Positions 54,868-63,520 of a stretch of 64,000 nt of DNA are shown one piece after another. Location of the stretch: NCBI RefSeq assembly GCF_900167375.1, contig NZ_FUWY01000002.1, forward strand, positions 186,001 to 250,000. Reading direction: 5' to 3'. The notes under the pieces were generated by a model. It was not told where the DNA came from. It saw only the letters and a list, made by a program, of their open reading frames with translations, and ran no database searches. The translations under genes were made by a program, and so were the position numbers. Position 1 is the first letter of the stretch. Each line of letters starts with the position of its first letter. Source of the DNA: Anaerorhabdus furcosa (GTDB lineage Bacteria; Bacillota_I; Bacilli_A; Erysipelotrichales; Erysipelotrichaceae).

Positions 54868-55755
54868 ATGATTAAAGTTACAGATTTGACATTAAAGTAT
54901 CGTAGTGGAAAAGGTGTCTTTGATTTGAATTTTGAAATAAAAAAGGGAGAGGTTGTAGGTTATCTTGGACCCAATGGTGCTGGAAAGACAACTACAATTA
55001 GAGCTCTTATGGGATTTATAAAACAAGATGATGGAAGTGCAAGTATTAATGGTCTTGATACATTTGCAGATGCTCCTGAAATTATGAAGAATCTTGGTTA
55101 TTTACCTGGAGAGATTACATTTTTAGAGGGAATGACGGGTGAAGAATACTTAAATTACTTAGCGGAAGTTAGAGGAATGAAAGATTTAAAACGTCAAAGA
55201 GAATTAATCAAGATGTTTGAATTTTCACCAAAAGGCAATATAAAAAAATATTCAAAAGGGATGAAACAAAAATTAGGAATTGTTGCTGCTTTCATGCATG
55301 ATCCAGATGTACTTATTTTAGATGAGCCAACAAGTGGATTGGATCCATTGATGCAAAATCGTTTTGTCGAGTTGATTCAAGAGGAAAAAAGAAGAGGAAA
55401 AACAATTCTTATGTCGAGTCATATGTTTGAAGAAATCGAAAGAACATGTGACCATGTGTTGATTATCAAAGAAGGTCATTTGGTAGCTTCAGCAGATATT
55501 GAAACCTTAAAGAATTCACAAAGAAAAGGATATGAAATCAAAACAAAAGATAATGCGCAAGCTGTCACATTACTTACAAAATTAGGGTTTGATGCAAAGC
55601 TTGTTAATGATATCGTAGAAGTTTACATTACAGGTGAATCAACAGATCAATTTATCAAATCGTGTTCAATGCTTCATATTGATTCATTTGATGTAAAATC
55701 ACAATCATTAGAGGATGTATTTATGCATTATTATGCTAAGGGGGCTAACGTATGA
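54868..55755 (+). CDS. ABC transporter ATP-binding protein (system B)
   Basis: ATPase of 295 residues: Walker A GPNGAGKTT, signature YSKGMKQK, Walker B VLILDEP, switch His in SSHMFEE, and a C-terminal QSLEDVFMHYY tail. It is related to the system A ATPase. AGGAGGATAAAA precedes the ATG, and its stop overlaps the next permease start by four bases. Confidence 0.92.
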   Translation: MIKVTDLTLKYRSGKGVFDLNFEIKKGEVVGYLGPNGAGKTTTIRALMGFIKQDDGSASINGLDTFADAPEIMKNLGYLPGEITFLEGMTGEEYLNYLAEVRGMKDLKRQRELIKMFEFSPKGNIKKYSKGMKQKLGIVAAFMHDPDVLILDEPTSGLDPLMQNRFVELIQEEKRRGKTILMSSHMFEEIERTCDHVLIIKEGHLVASADIETLKNSQRKGYEIKTKDNAQAVTLLTKLGFDAKLVNDIVEVYITGESTDQFIKSCSMLHIDSFDVKSQSLEDVFMHYYAKGANV

Positions 55756-56549
55756 GTTTTGCATTATTTAAACTTTCAATAAAAAAGAACTGGTTACTCT
55801 TTGTAATATTTACACTTGTTTTGATGATGTATTCAGGGGTAATGATTTCTATGTATAGTCCAGAGAATGTACAAAACTTAATGCAGATGTTTGAATTATT
55901 TCCACCAGAAATGATGAAAGCATTTGGGTTTGCAAGTGCTTTTACTGATATGACAGGGTATTTAGCAAGTTGGTTATATGGATTACTCATGGTTGGATTT
56001 CCAATGGTTTATAGTATTCTACTTGCGAATAAATTAGTTGCGAAATCAGTTGATACGGGCTCTATTGCTTGTTTATTATCAACACCAACATCAAGAGTAA
56101 AAATCATTATTACAAAGGCAGTATATGCTTTGTTATCATTAACTGTGATGTTAGCTATATTATTTGCGTTTAATGTATTAATTGGTAAAGCGATGTTTCC
56201 TAATGATTTAAATGTTGAAGCATTTTTAAATTTAAATATTACTGTGCTTTTAGTGAATTTAGTTGTTATGTGTATCTCGTTTTTCTTCTCCTGTGTCTTC
56301 TCTGATTCAAAACTTTCTATTGGCTTTGGCGCAGGAATACCGATTGCATTTCTTTTATTAAAAATGTTAGGTGATGTTTCTGATAAAGTTGAAATTCTAA
56401 AGAAGATATCCATCTTTGGTTGGTATGATCCAATGAGTATTGCAGCAGGGAATACAGTTTGGGTGGTAAATGGTGTTTACTTAATCATTATCGTTATTTT
56501 GTTATCATTAAGCGTAATTATCTTTAAACAAAAAAGATTAGCGATTTAA
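55752..56549 (+). CDS. ABC-2 type permease (system B)
   Basis: Product of 265 residues with six helices: PPEMMKAFGF, TGYLASWLYGLLMVGFPM and STPTSRVKIIITKA match the plan of the system A permeases. It is the only system B permease, so a homodimer is expected. Confidence 0.88.
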   Translation: MSFALFKLSIKKNWLLFVIFTLVLMMYSGVMISMYSPENVQNLMQMFELFPPEMMKAFGFASAFTDMTGYLASWLYGLLMVGFPMVYSILLANKLVAKSVDTGSIACLLSTPTSRVKIIITKAVYALLSLTVMLAILFAFNVLIGKAMFPNDLNVEAFLNLNITVLLVNLVVMCISFFFSCVFSDSKLSIGFGAGIPIAFLLLKMLGDVSDKVEILKKISIFGWYDPMSIAAGNTVWVVNGVYLIIIVILLSLSVIIFKQKRLAI

Positions 56550-56585
56550 AAGTATCTTGCGAATCACGAAAATGCGTAATATGAT

Positions 56586-57473
56586 ATGGTTATGAAATAT
56601 ACAATAAATCTCAATATATTACAAATAAATAGTCTAAGTGAGGTTGAAGGAAAAACGGTGTTAGAATTCCTTCAACTTTTTAAAGTATCTAAAAAAAACA
56701 TGCATCAATTATTTCAAAATAAATACATAAAGATAAATAATCAAGTTGTAAATCAAAATTATATATTATCAAAGGATGATAGAATTTCGATTAAACTTCA
56801 AGAATACGATATAGATTATACACCTGATGATCAAAGTGCAACCGTGGTTTATGAGGATGATTTAATATGTGTAGTACATAAAGACCCAGGAATCATTGTT
56901 CATGATGATCAAAAGGATAAAAAAGGGACGTTAGCAAACCAAGTTGCGCGATACTATCAAGATTCAGGGTATAGCATTCCAGTACGTTACATTCATCGAT
57001 TGGATGAAGAAACACAGGGGTTGGTACTTTTTTGCAAAGTTCCATTATTCCAACCATGGTTTGATGAAGAGCTTGCGGAGAAAAGAATCGAGCGAACATA
57101 TCATGCGATTACTTTTAATAAACCAAGTAAAAATAAAATGGTGATTAATAAACCATTAGGAAGAGATCGTCATAATGCTAAAAAAATGAGAGTGTCCATG
57201 TCAGGTAAAGAAGCAGTGACAAATATTAATCTATTAAATACAAATGCCAATTACTCACTTATTGAATGCAAATTAGAGACAGGTAGAACTCATCAAATAC
57301 GAGTTCATCTATCATCAATCAATTGTCCAATTGTAAATGATGAATTATATGGATATAAAACAAACGATTATTCATGTATGGGTTTATTTGCGGTATCACT
57401 CTCTTGGATAGATCCATTTACAAAAGAAAAGAGAATCGTAGAAGATCCTCTTTGTAAAAATATTAATCTATAA
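56586..57473 (+). CDS. RluA-family pseudouridine synthase
   Basis: Product of 295 residues: N-terminal S4-like RNA-binding portion (about 20-75), then the catalytic YIHRLDEETQGLVLF with its Asp, a GRDRHNAKKM segment, and ETGRTHQIRVHLSSI. It isomerises uridine in rRNA or tRNA; the RluA, RluC and RluD groups cannot be told apart here. Two in-frame ATGs lie two codons apart without a clear ribosome binding site. The 3' end overlaps the opposing Cof gene by 11 bases. Confidence 0.9.
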   Translation: MVMKYTINLNILQINSLSEVEGKTVLEFLQLFKVSKKNMHQLFQNKYIKINNQVVNQNYILSKDDRISIKLQEYDIDYTPDDQSATVVYEDDLICVVHKDPGIIVHDDQKDKKGTLANQVARYYQDSGYSIPVRYIHRLDEETQGLVLFCKVPLFQPWFDEELAEKRIERTYHAITFNKPSKNKMVINKPLGRDRHNAKKMRVSMSGKEAVTNINLLNTNANYSLIECKLETGRTHQIRVHLSSINCPIVNDELYGYKTNDYSCMGLFAVSLSWIDPFTKEKRIVEDPLCKNINL

Positions 57474-58263
57474 TGTTGAAATGCTTTAATGCAAATACAA
57501 TTCCATCTTCATCAACAGAGGTTGTCACAAAGTCAGCCTCTTTTTGTACGATAGGTTTTGCATTTCCCATAGCAACTCCAACCTTGGCACAATGTAACAT
57601 TTCTATATCATTCTCAGCATCTCCAAAAGACATGACATTATCCCAAGTAAGATGGTTCATTTTTAATACTGTTTCTATTGCCATTGCTTTACTAAAACCT
57701 AAGGGATATACATCATAGCCATCTTTATATGACCATGCAAAGAATAAATCAGGTACTAATTCTTTGAATGTTTCAATTATGGTTTCATCACCAATCAAGA
57801 AGATACCTAATGGTAATCCATGTTGAATATGGAAGTCCTCCTCTTTAGGATTCTCAGATACTGCATCTCCATAATCATGATCTCCAACGTAACCTTTATA
57901 GAATTTATCGTAATTGTGGTAACCAACAACACCTTCTTTAAATTTAAAACCCAAACCAATATCATGCTTTTTACATAAGTCCCATATTTTATAAAGATCT
58001 TCTTCTGATATAGGGTGAGACTCTAAAACATGTCCATGTTTATCGACAAGACAAGCGCCATTGATTGTTACTAAATAATCAGGGTTAATGTCTTCAAAGA
58101 GACTCTTATGGATAAAGGAATAGTGTCTACCTGTAGCAATAAGAATTTCAATTCCTTTTGCTTTTGCTTGATCAAAAGCTTCTTTAAGTGTAGGTGTGAT
58201 TCGATCACGGGTATAAGGTATTAGTGTTCCATCAATATCGCAAACAAGTAATTTTATATTCAT
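57463..58263 (-). CDS. Cof-type HAD-family phosphatase
   Basis: Sugar-phosphatase-like HAD protein of 266 residues (type IIB cap): DIDGTLIPY with the nucleophile, IATGRHYSF, the motif III Lys in FSKAMAIETVL, and SFGDAENDIEML. Substrates in this family include sugar phosphates and flavin or pyridoxal precursors; none can be chosen here. AAAGGAGATTTCACT precedes the ATG. Confidence 0.93.
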   Translation of the reverse strand: MNIKLLVCDIDGTLIPYTRDRITPTLKEAFDQAKAKGIEILIATGRHYSFIHKSLFEDINPDYLVTINGACLVDKHGHVLESHPISEEDLYKIWDLCKKHDIGLGFKFKEGVVGYHNYDKFYKGYVGDHDYGDAVSENPKEEDFHIQHGLPLGIFLIGDETIIETFKELVPDLFFAWSYKDGYDVYPLGFSKAMAIETVLKMNHLTWDNVMSFGDAENDIEMLHCAKVGVAMGNAKPIVQKEADFVTTSVDEDGIVFALKHFNIID

Positions 58264-58295
58264 AGTGAAATCTCCTTTGATAATTCATTATAGCA

Positions 58296-58823
58296 TTATT
58301 CCTTGATGTTTTTAAATATTCCTGACAGGTTTTTCCTCGATAATAAAATGTTGATAAATAGTGATATAACAACCCCAACTCCAGTATCAATCATACGATT
58401 AATAGCGTAACTAACTGTTTGATCAGCAGGAGTGTTTAGCATAACAATATAAAAGACAACGGCTCCACCTTGAATTGCACCTGGATATCCTAAGAATTGA
58501 CTGATGAAAATAAGTAATATAATTCCAATTAGTAGAAAAATAATTTGGACTATTTTGTTAGTGGATTGATTTTGTAAGTAGAATAATCCCATTCCCAAAA
58601 ATCCACCAATAATGGTCCCAATTAGTCGATTTCCTCCACTTTTAAATGGATGTTCGGTTGAAGTTTCCATTCCAAAAACTGCACCAATACAAGCGAACGT
58701 AGGATTTCGATTAATCAAGATATAAACGATAGCACATAATGTAGTACTTATAGCGGTTTTAATACTTCTTAAACCAAGTTTAGGAACCCGTTTTTCATTT
58801 GTATTAATATTTTCTGTCATCAT
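58296..58823 (-). CDS. Aromatic acid exporter (FUSC/ArAE)-like membrane protein
   Basis: Product of 175 residues with about five helices: LGLRSIKTAISTTLCAIVYI, RNPTFACIGAVFGMETS, GGNRLIGTIIGGFLGMGLF and RMIDTGVGVVISL are typical of the N-terminal half of ArAE/FUSC proteins. The cytoplasmic C-terminal domain of full-length members is absent, as in short Bacillota homologues. AAGGGGATTTAT precedes the chosen ATG; upstream in-frame codons have no signal. Confidence 0.8.
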   Translation of the reverse strand: MMTENINTNEKRVPKLGLRSIKTAISTTLCAIVYILINRNPTFACIGAVFGMETSTEHPFKSGGNRLIGTIIGGFLGMGLFYLQNQSTNKIVQIIFLLIGIILLIFISQFLGYPGAIQGGAVVFYIVMLNTPADQTVSYAINRMIDTGVGVVISLFINILLSRKNLSGIFKNIKE

Positions 58824-58987
58824 ATAAATCCCCTTATAATAAACATTACAATAGTAGCTAGAATTCAAGGAAAAGACAAGAGGAAAAAAGCAGGTATTTG
58901 TGTTTTTAAGTGATTTAAGAACAGCGATATCTCAAAAAATGCCAGTTTATAAAATTCTTTGTTTGTGATAAACTTACAAAGATAAGT

Positions 58988-59064
58988 GCGCCCATAGCAT
59001 AGCTGGATAATGCATTCGATTCCGATTCGAAAGACCGCAGGTTCGAATCCTGTTGGGCGCGCCA
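58988..59064 (+). tRNA. tRNA-Arg (anticodon CCG), CCA encoded
   Basis: Acceptor GCGCCCA/TGGGCGC, anticodon stem TTCGA/TCGAA with loop TTCCGAT (anticodon CCG), T arm GCAGG/CCTGT, discriminator G and genomic CCA. It reads CGG. The 3' end marks the start of a direct repeat that recurs after the next gene. Confidence 0.95.
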
Positions 59065-59187
59065 TGCTAATTGAACGAACCTGTGTCAAATACACAGGTT
59101 TTTTTGTGCTTATCTATAATAGTTTTAGGAAATTATGCCTCTTTTACTAATAAATAAGTAGGAGGAAGTATGAATGGAAGAAAATAA
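59062..59187 (+). repeat. Direct repeat, copy 1 (tRNA 3' end to rhuM start)
   Basis: Runs from the tRNA CCA through the terminator and rhuM ribosome binding site into the first rhuM codons. It aligns along its whole length with 60174-60300 at about 85-90% identity by eye, with one single-base indel. Confidence 0.85.
59078..59105 (+). terminator. Terminator after tRNA-Arg(CCG)
   Basis: AACCTGTGT / ACACAGGTT with a CAAAT loop and T run. Confidence 0.88.
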
Positions 59188-60130
59188 TATTACTATCTTT
59201 GAAGATGGAGAATTATTCGTAAAAGTAAAATTAGATAAAAGTAATGAAACCATTTGGTTAGCAAAAAGAGATATTGCTTGTTTATTTGATTGTACAATAG
59301 ACAACATAAGTTTACATTTGAAAAATATATTTGATGATAATGAATTGAGTGAAGAGGCAACTGCCGAGTATTTCTCGATAGTTCAAATTGAAGGGAATCG
59401 CAATGTTAAACGAAATATTCAATTTTATAATTTAGATGCGATTATCGCTGTTGGGTATAGGGTAAACTCTAAAAAAGCTACAAAATTTAGGCAATGGGCA
59501 ACTAAAATTATTAAAGAATATACTTTAAATGGTGTTGTATATAATGAACAACGATTGAAGCAATTAGAGCGTATACAAGAAATTCAAGTAGATATGATAG
59601 AAGGTGTTAAAGGGTTTGATGCCTCTGAAGTTTTGAGTATCTTGAATCTATATTCCCAAGGTTTACAATTATTAGATGATTATGATCATCTAATACTTTT
59701 AGAAAAGAAAAATACAGATAATAAATGCATATATGTTTTGAGTTATGAAGAATGTATGGAAGTCATTGAACAATCGCCTTTTGATGGAAGAGGTGATTTA
59801 TTTGGTAAGGAAAGAGATGAATCATTCAAATCAAGTATACATCAAATCTATCAAAGCTATGGTGGAATAGAACTATATCCTACATTAGAAGATAAAGCGG
59901 TTAATTTGCTGTATTTTATTACTAAAAATCATAGTTTTTATGATGGAAATAAGAGAATAGCTGCAACTATCTTCATTTATTTTTTGATGAAAAATAGACA
60001 ATTGATTGTGAATAATAGACAACGAATTAGTAATACAACACTTGCAACCTTAACGGTATTAATCGCTTCATCAAAGCCAGAGGAAAGAGAAAATGTAATC
60101 GCTTTTTCAAAAGAACTAATTAAGTTATAA
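59174..60130 (+). CDS. RhuM family protein fused to a Fic/Doc domain
   Basis: Product of 318 residues. The N-terminal half (about 1-115) is RhuM-like, with VKLDKSNETIWLAKRDIACLF, FDDNEL and FYNLDAIIAVGYRVNS. The C-terminal half (about 190-318) carries HSFYDGNKRIAATIFIYFL, the Fic/Doc signature H-x-F-x-DGNKR with the catalytic His and Asn-Lys-Arg anchor. Such proteins may AMPylate or phosphorylate targets. No separate antitoxin (Phd-like) gene is adjacent, and an inhibitory helix motif was not identified. GGAGGAAGTATGA precedes the ATG. A decayed copy follows, and both sit in direct repeats derived from the tRNA region. Confidence 0.85.
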   Translation: MEENNITIFEDGELFVKVKLDKSNETIWLAKRDIACLFDCTIDNISLHLKNIFDDNELSEEATAEYFSIVQIEGNRNVKRNIQFYNLDAIIAVGYRVNSKKATKFRQWATKIIKEYTLNGVVYNEQRLKQLERIQEIQVDMIEGVKGFDASEVLSILNLYSQGLQLLDDYDHLILLEKKNTDNKCIYVLSYEECMEVIEQSPFDGRGDLFGKERDESFKSSIHQIYQSYGGIELYPTLEDKAVNLLYFITKNHSFYDGNKRIAATIFIYFLMKNRQLIVNNRQRISNTTLATLTVLIASSKPEERENVIAFSKELIKL

Positions 60131-60173
60131 AGGGATGAGTCTAAATATGGGAGTTCACTCTCCGTTGGATGTT

Positions 60174-60300
60174 CCATGATGATTGAACGAACCTGTGGCA
60201 AATACACAGGTTTTTATGTGCTTGTCTATAAGTAGTTTTAGGAGATTATGCCTCTCTTACTAATAAATTAGAAGGTGAAAGTATAAATGGAAGAAAATAA
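60174..60300 (+). repeat. Direct repeat, copy 2
   Basis: Second copy of the tRNA-flank/terminator/rhuM-start segment. The hairpin AACCTGTG / CACAGGTT is kept, and ATGGAAGAAAATAA at the end is identical in both copies. Confidence 0.85.
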
Positions 60301-60422
60301 CTTAGCATTATTTGACGAGGTTTAGTTAGATAAAAATTCAGTTTGAGTAAATTTTACCTAAACTGCTGTAGATGATAAAAGTTACAATATAGATGCTTCG
60401 ATTAGTGTGAAAAATATATAAA
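60287..60422 (+). pseudogene. Decayed rhuM copy
   Basis: In frame from ATG it reads MEENNLALFDEV, stop, LDKNSV, stop, then later SYNIDASISV, aligning with MEENNITIFEDGE, LDKSNETI and FYNLDAIIAV of the intact gene. At least three in-frame stops and large internal deletions are present, and no Fic part remains. A GAAGGTGAAAG ribosome binding site is still recognisable. Confidence 0.75.
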
Positions 60423-60744
60423 AATTCTTTTGGTTACAATGATGAAAGTTCCATATATTAATAAGTAGTCGTATCGATGAAGTACAGGAAAAAGTAAATG
60501 CAAAATTGTATTTACTTTTTTCTTACCAAAGAAGATGTAATAAAAGATGTAATGTCTAGAGATGTTTGGTAGAGGGATATAGTGAAAGATCTTATTCAAA
60601 TTTGTAATTATTTTTTTTAATTAATAATAAAAATAAATTTTGCTAATTGTAAGCAGACAATGATACAATGATATCGTGGGCTTATAAGCTATATTCGAAA
60701 GCTAAATTAAAGGTGTATAGTTAATAGAATAGGAGGAGAATCTT

Positions 60745-63267
60745 ATGTTGAACTTACAATTATTATTTGAATCAAAACAACAATTTCAAATCGAATTAGA
60801 CAAAATAAATATAAATACTGATTCACCTTGTCTCGTTAGGGTTTATGCTTGCAATAAGGAAGAAAACGAGATAGCTGATGTAGTCAATGATATAGAAAGT
60901 ATTTTATCAAAAAGCAAAATAATTGGATGCAGTACAAGTGGTGTTATTTATAAAGGGAAGCAATACGAGGATCATATTTTAGTTATAATAGAACAATTTA
61001 GAGAAACAGATGTTATTACTGGATTAGTCGAGTATACAAACAAAACACCAAGAGAAGTTGTGTTGGAAATGAAAGAAATTCTAGGTAGTGTTAAAGGTAA
61101 AGCAATGCATATCTTTAGTGGTGCACAATGGATTGAAATTACTGAGTGTGTAGAATTGATCAATCAAATCTTACCAGACTTAAAACTAACAGGTGGTATT
61201 GCTGGTGGGGAAATTGGTCATGATAAAATTCCATTTGTCTTTGAGTCATCAAAGATAAGAAAAGAAGGAATTGTTTTTGCGGCATATATAAATGACGATA
61301 TGAATATCTTCTGTGATGCGAACATATCACATGAACCAATAAGTAGTGTTTATTCAATCGATAGTGTAGATGGATGTTATTTGAAGTCAATTGAGAAGAC
61401 ACCGGCTACAGATTGGTGCTTCGAACAGTTTGGGATTGAAAAGTTAGAAGAATATCGTTTTTGGCAACAAATCGTTGAAAATGATGAACTTACGAAATTC
61501 CCACTAATTCTCGAAGGACATCATGGTGTAAGTCGATTTTTACATTATGATAGTACAAAGGGTAAGATGTCACTATATCAAATGAAATTGCCAGAGAATA
61601 CAAAATTTAGAATAGGATATGTTAGTCCTACTCGATGTGTAAAAGAATGTCATGATATCTGTGTTCGTATTGCAAAAGAACCTATTGAAAGTTTATTCTG
61701 CTATACATGTGTATTTAGAAAGCTATACTTAGAGAATTGTGCTGAATGGGAGTTAAAGCCTTTTGCTAGTGCAAATATAAGTGGAGCATTTATGCTTGGC
61801 GAAATAGGCTGGAATGTTGATCGAAATGAAGTGTTTAATGGATCTTGCGTTTATTTTGGAATTAGTGAAGAAGAAAGTTATATAACTCCAGATTTTTCAG
61901 TATTCAATGATTTATATAGAGTTCATACAGATGATGATAAGTTAGTTAACTTTGTTTTAAAGAAACAAAGTTTAGCAATGACACATGAAAATCAATTATT
62001 AATGGACAAACTATTAGATCAACAAGAGAAATCGAAACAGCAATTATTTCAAGATTCGATAACTGGATTAGGAAATACATTGAAGTATACTAATGATAAG
62101 AAAGAAATGCATTTTAATAAGATGTGTTTAATTCAAATTGAAAATTTCAACTTGCTCGTATCACGTTTAGGTCAAGAAGGTTACCATGAACTTTTAAAAG
62201 ATGCAACACGAAAATTACATCATTACCTAGTATGTCTTGAAGATGCAGAAAAATTTAATTACTATATTTTGAATGATTCAACATTATTTATTGCCGCAGG
62301 ATCAATGGTAACTAAAGAATTGTTTATAAAACATATCGATTATATTTATGATCATTTTCAAACAATGCATTTTGATGCAGTGAATGAAGTCTTAATCAAT
62401 CGTTTTATCATTGTTAATGCTGATAAGAATCTTTTAGAAACTGGAATACTTGCACTAAAAGAATGTCAAAGTCTTCAAACTCACTATGTAGATTACAATG
62501 AGATTGATGAGAATAGAGGAAATTCTCTTGAGAAAGAAGAAGAGATTCTAAATGTATTGAATTATGCAATTGATACGGATAATATAATTCCATATTTCCA
62601 AGGAATTCATGATAATAAACATCAATGTATAAATAAGTTTGAAGCACTAATGAGAATCGTAGATGAAGATGGAAATGTGTATGTACCAAGTCAATTTATG
62701 GACATTGCAAAGAAGTATCATTTGTATTCAAAACTAAGTATTAGTATGATTGAAAAAGTACTAACACTGTTTGATGGTTCGAATTTTGAAGTTTCAATTA
62801 ATCTATCTGCTTATGATATTTCATATCGTTCTGTAAATGAATTCATCCTTCAAAAATTATCAAAAATGAAAGATTGTAAAAATTTTGTGTTTGAAATTCT
62901 TGAAGATGAAAGTTTTAAGGATATGGAAGTTTTAAGAAAATTCTTAAAAGAAGTACGAAAATTTGGAGTTAAAATTGCAATAGATGATTTTGGTATTGGT
63001 TACTCTAACTTCATGGCGATTGCACAAATGGCACCAGACTATATAAAAATAGATGGCAGTATTGTAAAGAATATACAACGTGATGAATTATGCAAGAAGG
63101 TGCTCGAAAACATTGTATTCTTGGGTAAGCAACTCAATGTAGAGATTATTGCTGAATTTGTGGAAGATCTTATAATACAAGAAGAAGTCATAAAACACAA
63201 AATTCAATATTCTCAAGGTTATTGCTTCAGCAAACCAGTTCCTTTTGCACATTTAACTTTATCTTAA
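60745..63267 (+). CDS. FIST-GGDEF(degenerate)-EAL cytoplasmic sensor protein
   Basis: Product of 840 residues with no signal peptide or membrane helix. FIST-N (about 25-200: IIGCSTSGVIY and TGGIAGGEIG) and FIST-C (about 220-385: EGHHGVSRF and PFASANISGAFMLGEIG) form a sensor thought to bind small molecules such as amino acids. A GGDEF-like domain (about 440-590) has DSITGLGNTLKY but no GGDEF signature (LNDSTLFIAAG instead). The EAL domain (about 610-835) keeps FEALMR, SINLS, EILEDES in place of ELTES, DDFGIGYSN, IKIDG and QGY. Activity is possible but less sure than in the other two EAL proteins. GGAGGAGAATCTT precedes the ATG. Confidence 0.88.
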   Translation: MLNLQLLFESKQQFQIELDKININTDSPCLVRVYACNKEENEIADVVNDIESILSKSKIIGCSTSGVIYKGKQYEDHILVIIEQFRETDVITGLVEYTNKTPREVVLEMKEILGSVKGKAMHIFSGAQWIEITECVELINQILPDLKLTGGIAGGEIGHDKIPFVFESSKIRKEGIVFAAYINDDMNIFCDANISHEPISSVYSIDSVDGCYLKSIEKTPATDWCFEQFGIEKLEEYRFWQQIVENDELTKFPLILEGHHGVSRFLHYDSTKGKMSLYQMKLPENTKFRIGYVSPTRCVKECHDICVRIAKEPIESLFCYTCVFRKLYLENCAEWELKPFASANISGAFMLGEIGWNVDRNEVFNGSCVYFGISEEESYITPDFSVFNDLYRVHTDDDKLVNFVLKKQSLAMTHENQLLMDKLLDQQEKSKQQLFQDSITGLGNTLKYTNDKKEMHFNKMCLIQIENFNLLVSRLGQEGYHELLKDATRKLHHYLVCLEDAEKFNYYILNDSTLFIAAGSMVTKELFIKHIDYIYDHFQTMHFDAVNEVLINRFIIVNADKNLLETGILALKECQSLQTHYVDYNEIDENRGNSLEKEEEILNVLNYAIDTDNIIPYFQGIHDNKHQCINKFEALMRIVDEDGNVYVPSQFMDIAKKYHLYSKLSISMIEKVLTLFDGSNFEVSINLSAYDISYRSVNEFILQKLSKMKDCKNFVFEILEDESFKDMEVLRKFLKEVRKFGVKIAIDDFGIGYSNFMAIAQMAPDYIKIDGSIVKNIQRDELCKKVLENIVFLGKQLNVEIIAEFVEDLIIQEEVIKHKIQYSQGYCFSKPVPFAHLTLS

Positions 63268-63350
63268 GGCTTATTTATGTAAAGACATATTGAAACAGAT
63301 GATAAGCGTTTGTTTTAATAAGTGCTTTGCTATAAGCCTTTTCTTTTTTT
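63265..63350 (+). terminator. Long-loop terminator after the FIST-EAL gene
   Basis: AAGGCTTAT (starting in the stop codon) pairs with ATAAGCCTT about 60 bases later, followed by TTCTTTTTTT. The inner region contains a partly pairing AAGCG/TGCTT segment. Confidence 0.65.
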
Positions 63351-63520
63351 ACAAATATTTTTAAAGGAATACTAGCTATTTTAAGTATGTAATCACAAAA
63401 ATAGTTATTAATACAAATAGAAGTATGAAAAAAATAATTGTATGATTTATTACATTTATCTTACTGAGGGGTAGTAAAAAATGCATATATTAATTACTAT
63501 AGTAGTAAGGAGTGATTAAA

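Larger units (their letters stand above)
60131..60744. other. Intergenic region holding repeat copy 2 and a rhuM remnant
   Basis: Contains the second direct repeat, a tRNA 3'-end-like stretch at about 60153-60178, the rhuM remnant and then about 300 bases of AT-rich DNA in which no gene was recognised. Confidence 0.6.

Noticed and set aside
58865-59095. Minus-strand reading frame across tRNA-Arg with an ARPTGFEPAVF-like start
   Set aside because: This is the well-known false protein made by translating the antisense of a tRNA. A weaker version recurs at 59977-60207 because of the direct repeat, which is useful evidence for the repeat but not for a gene.
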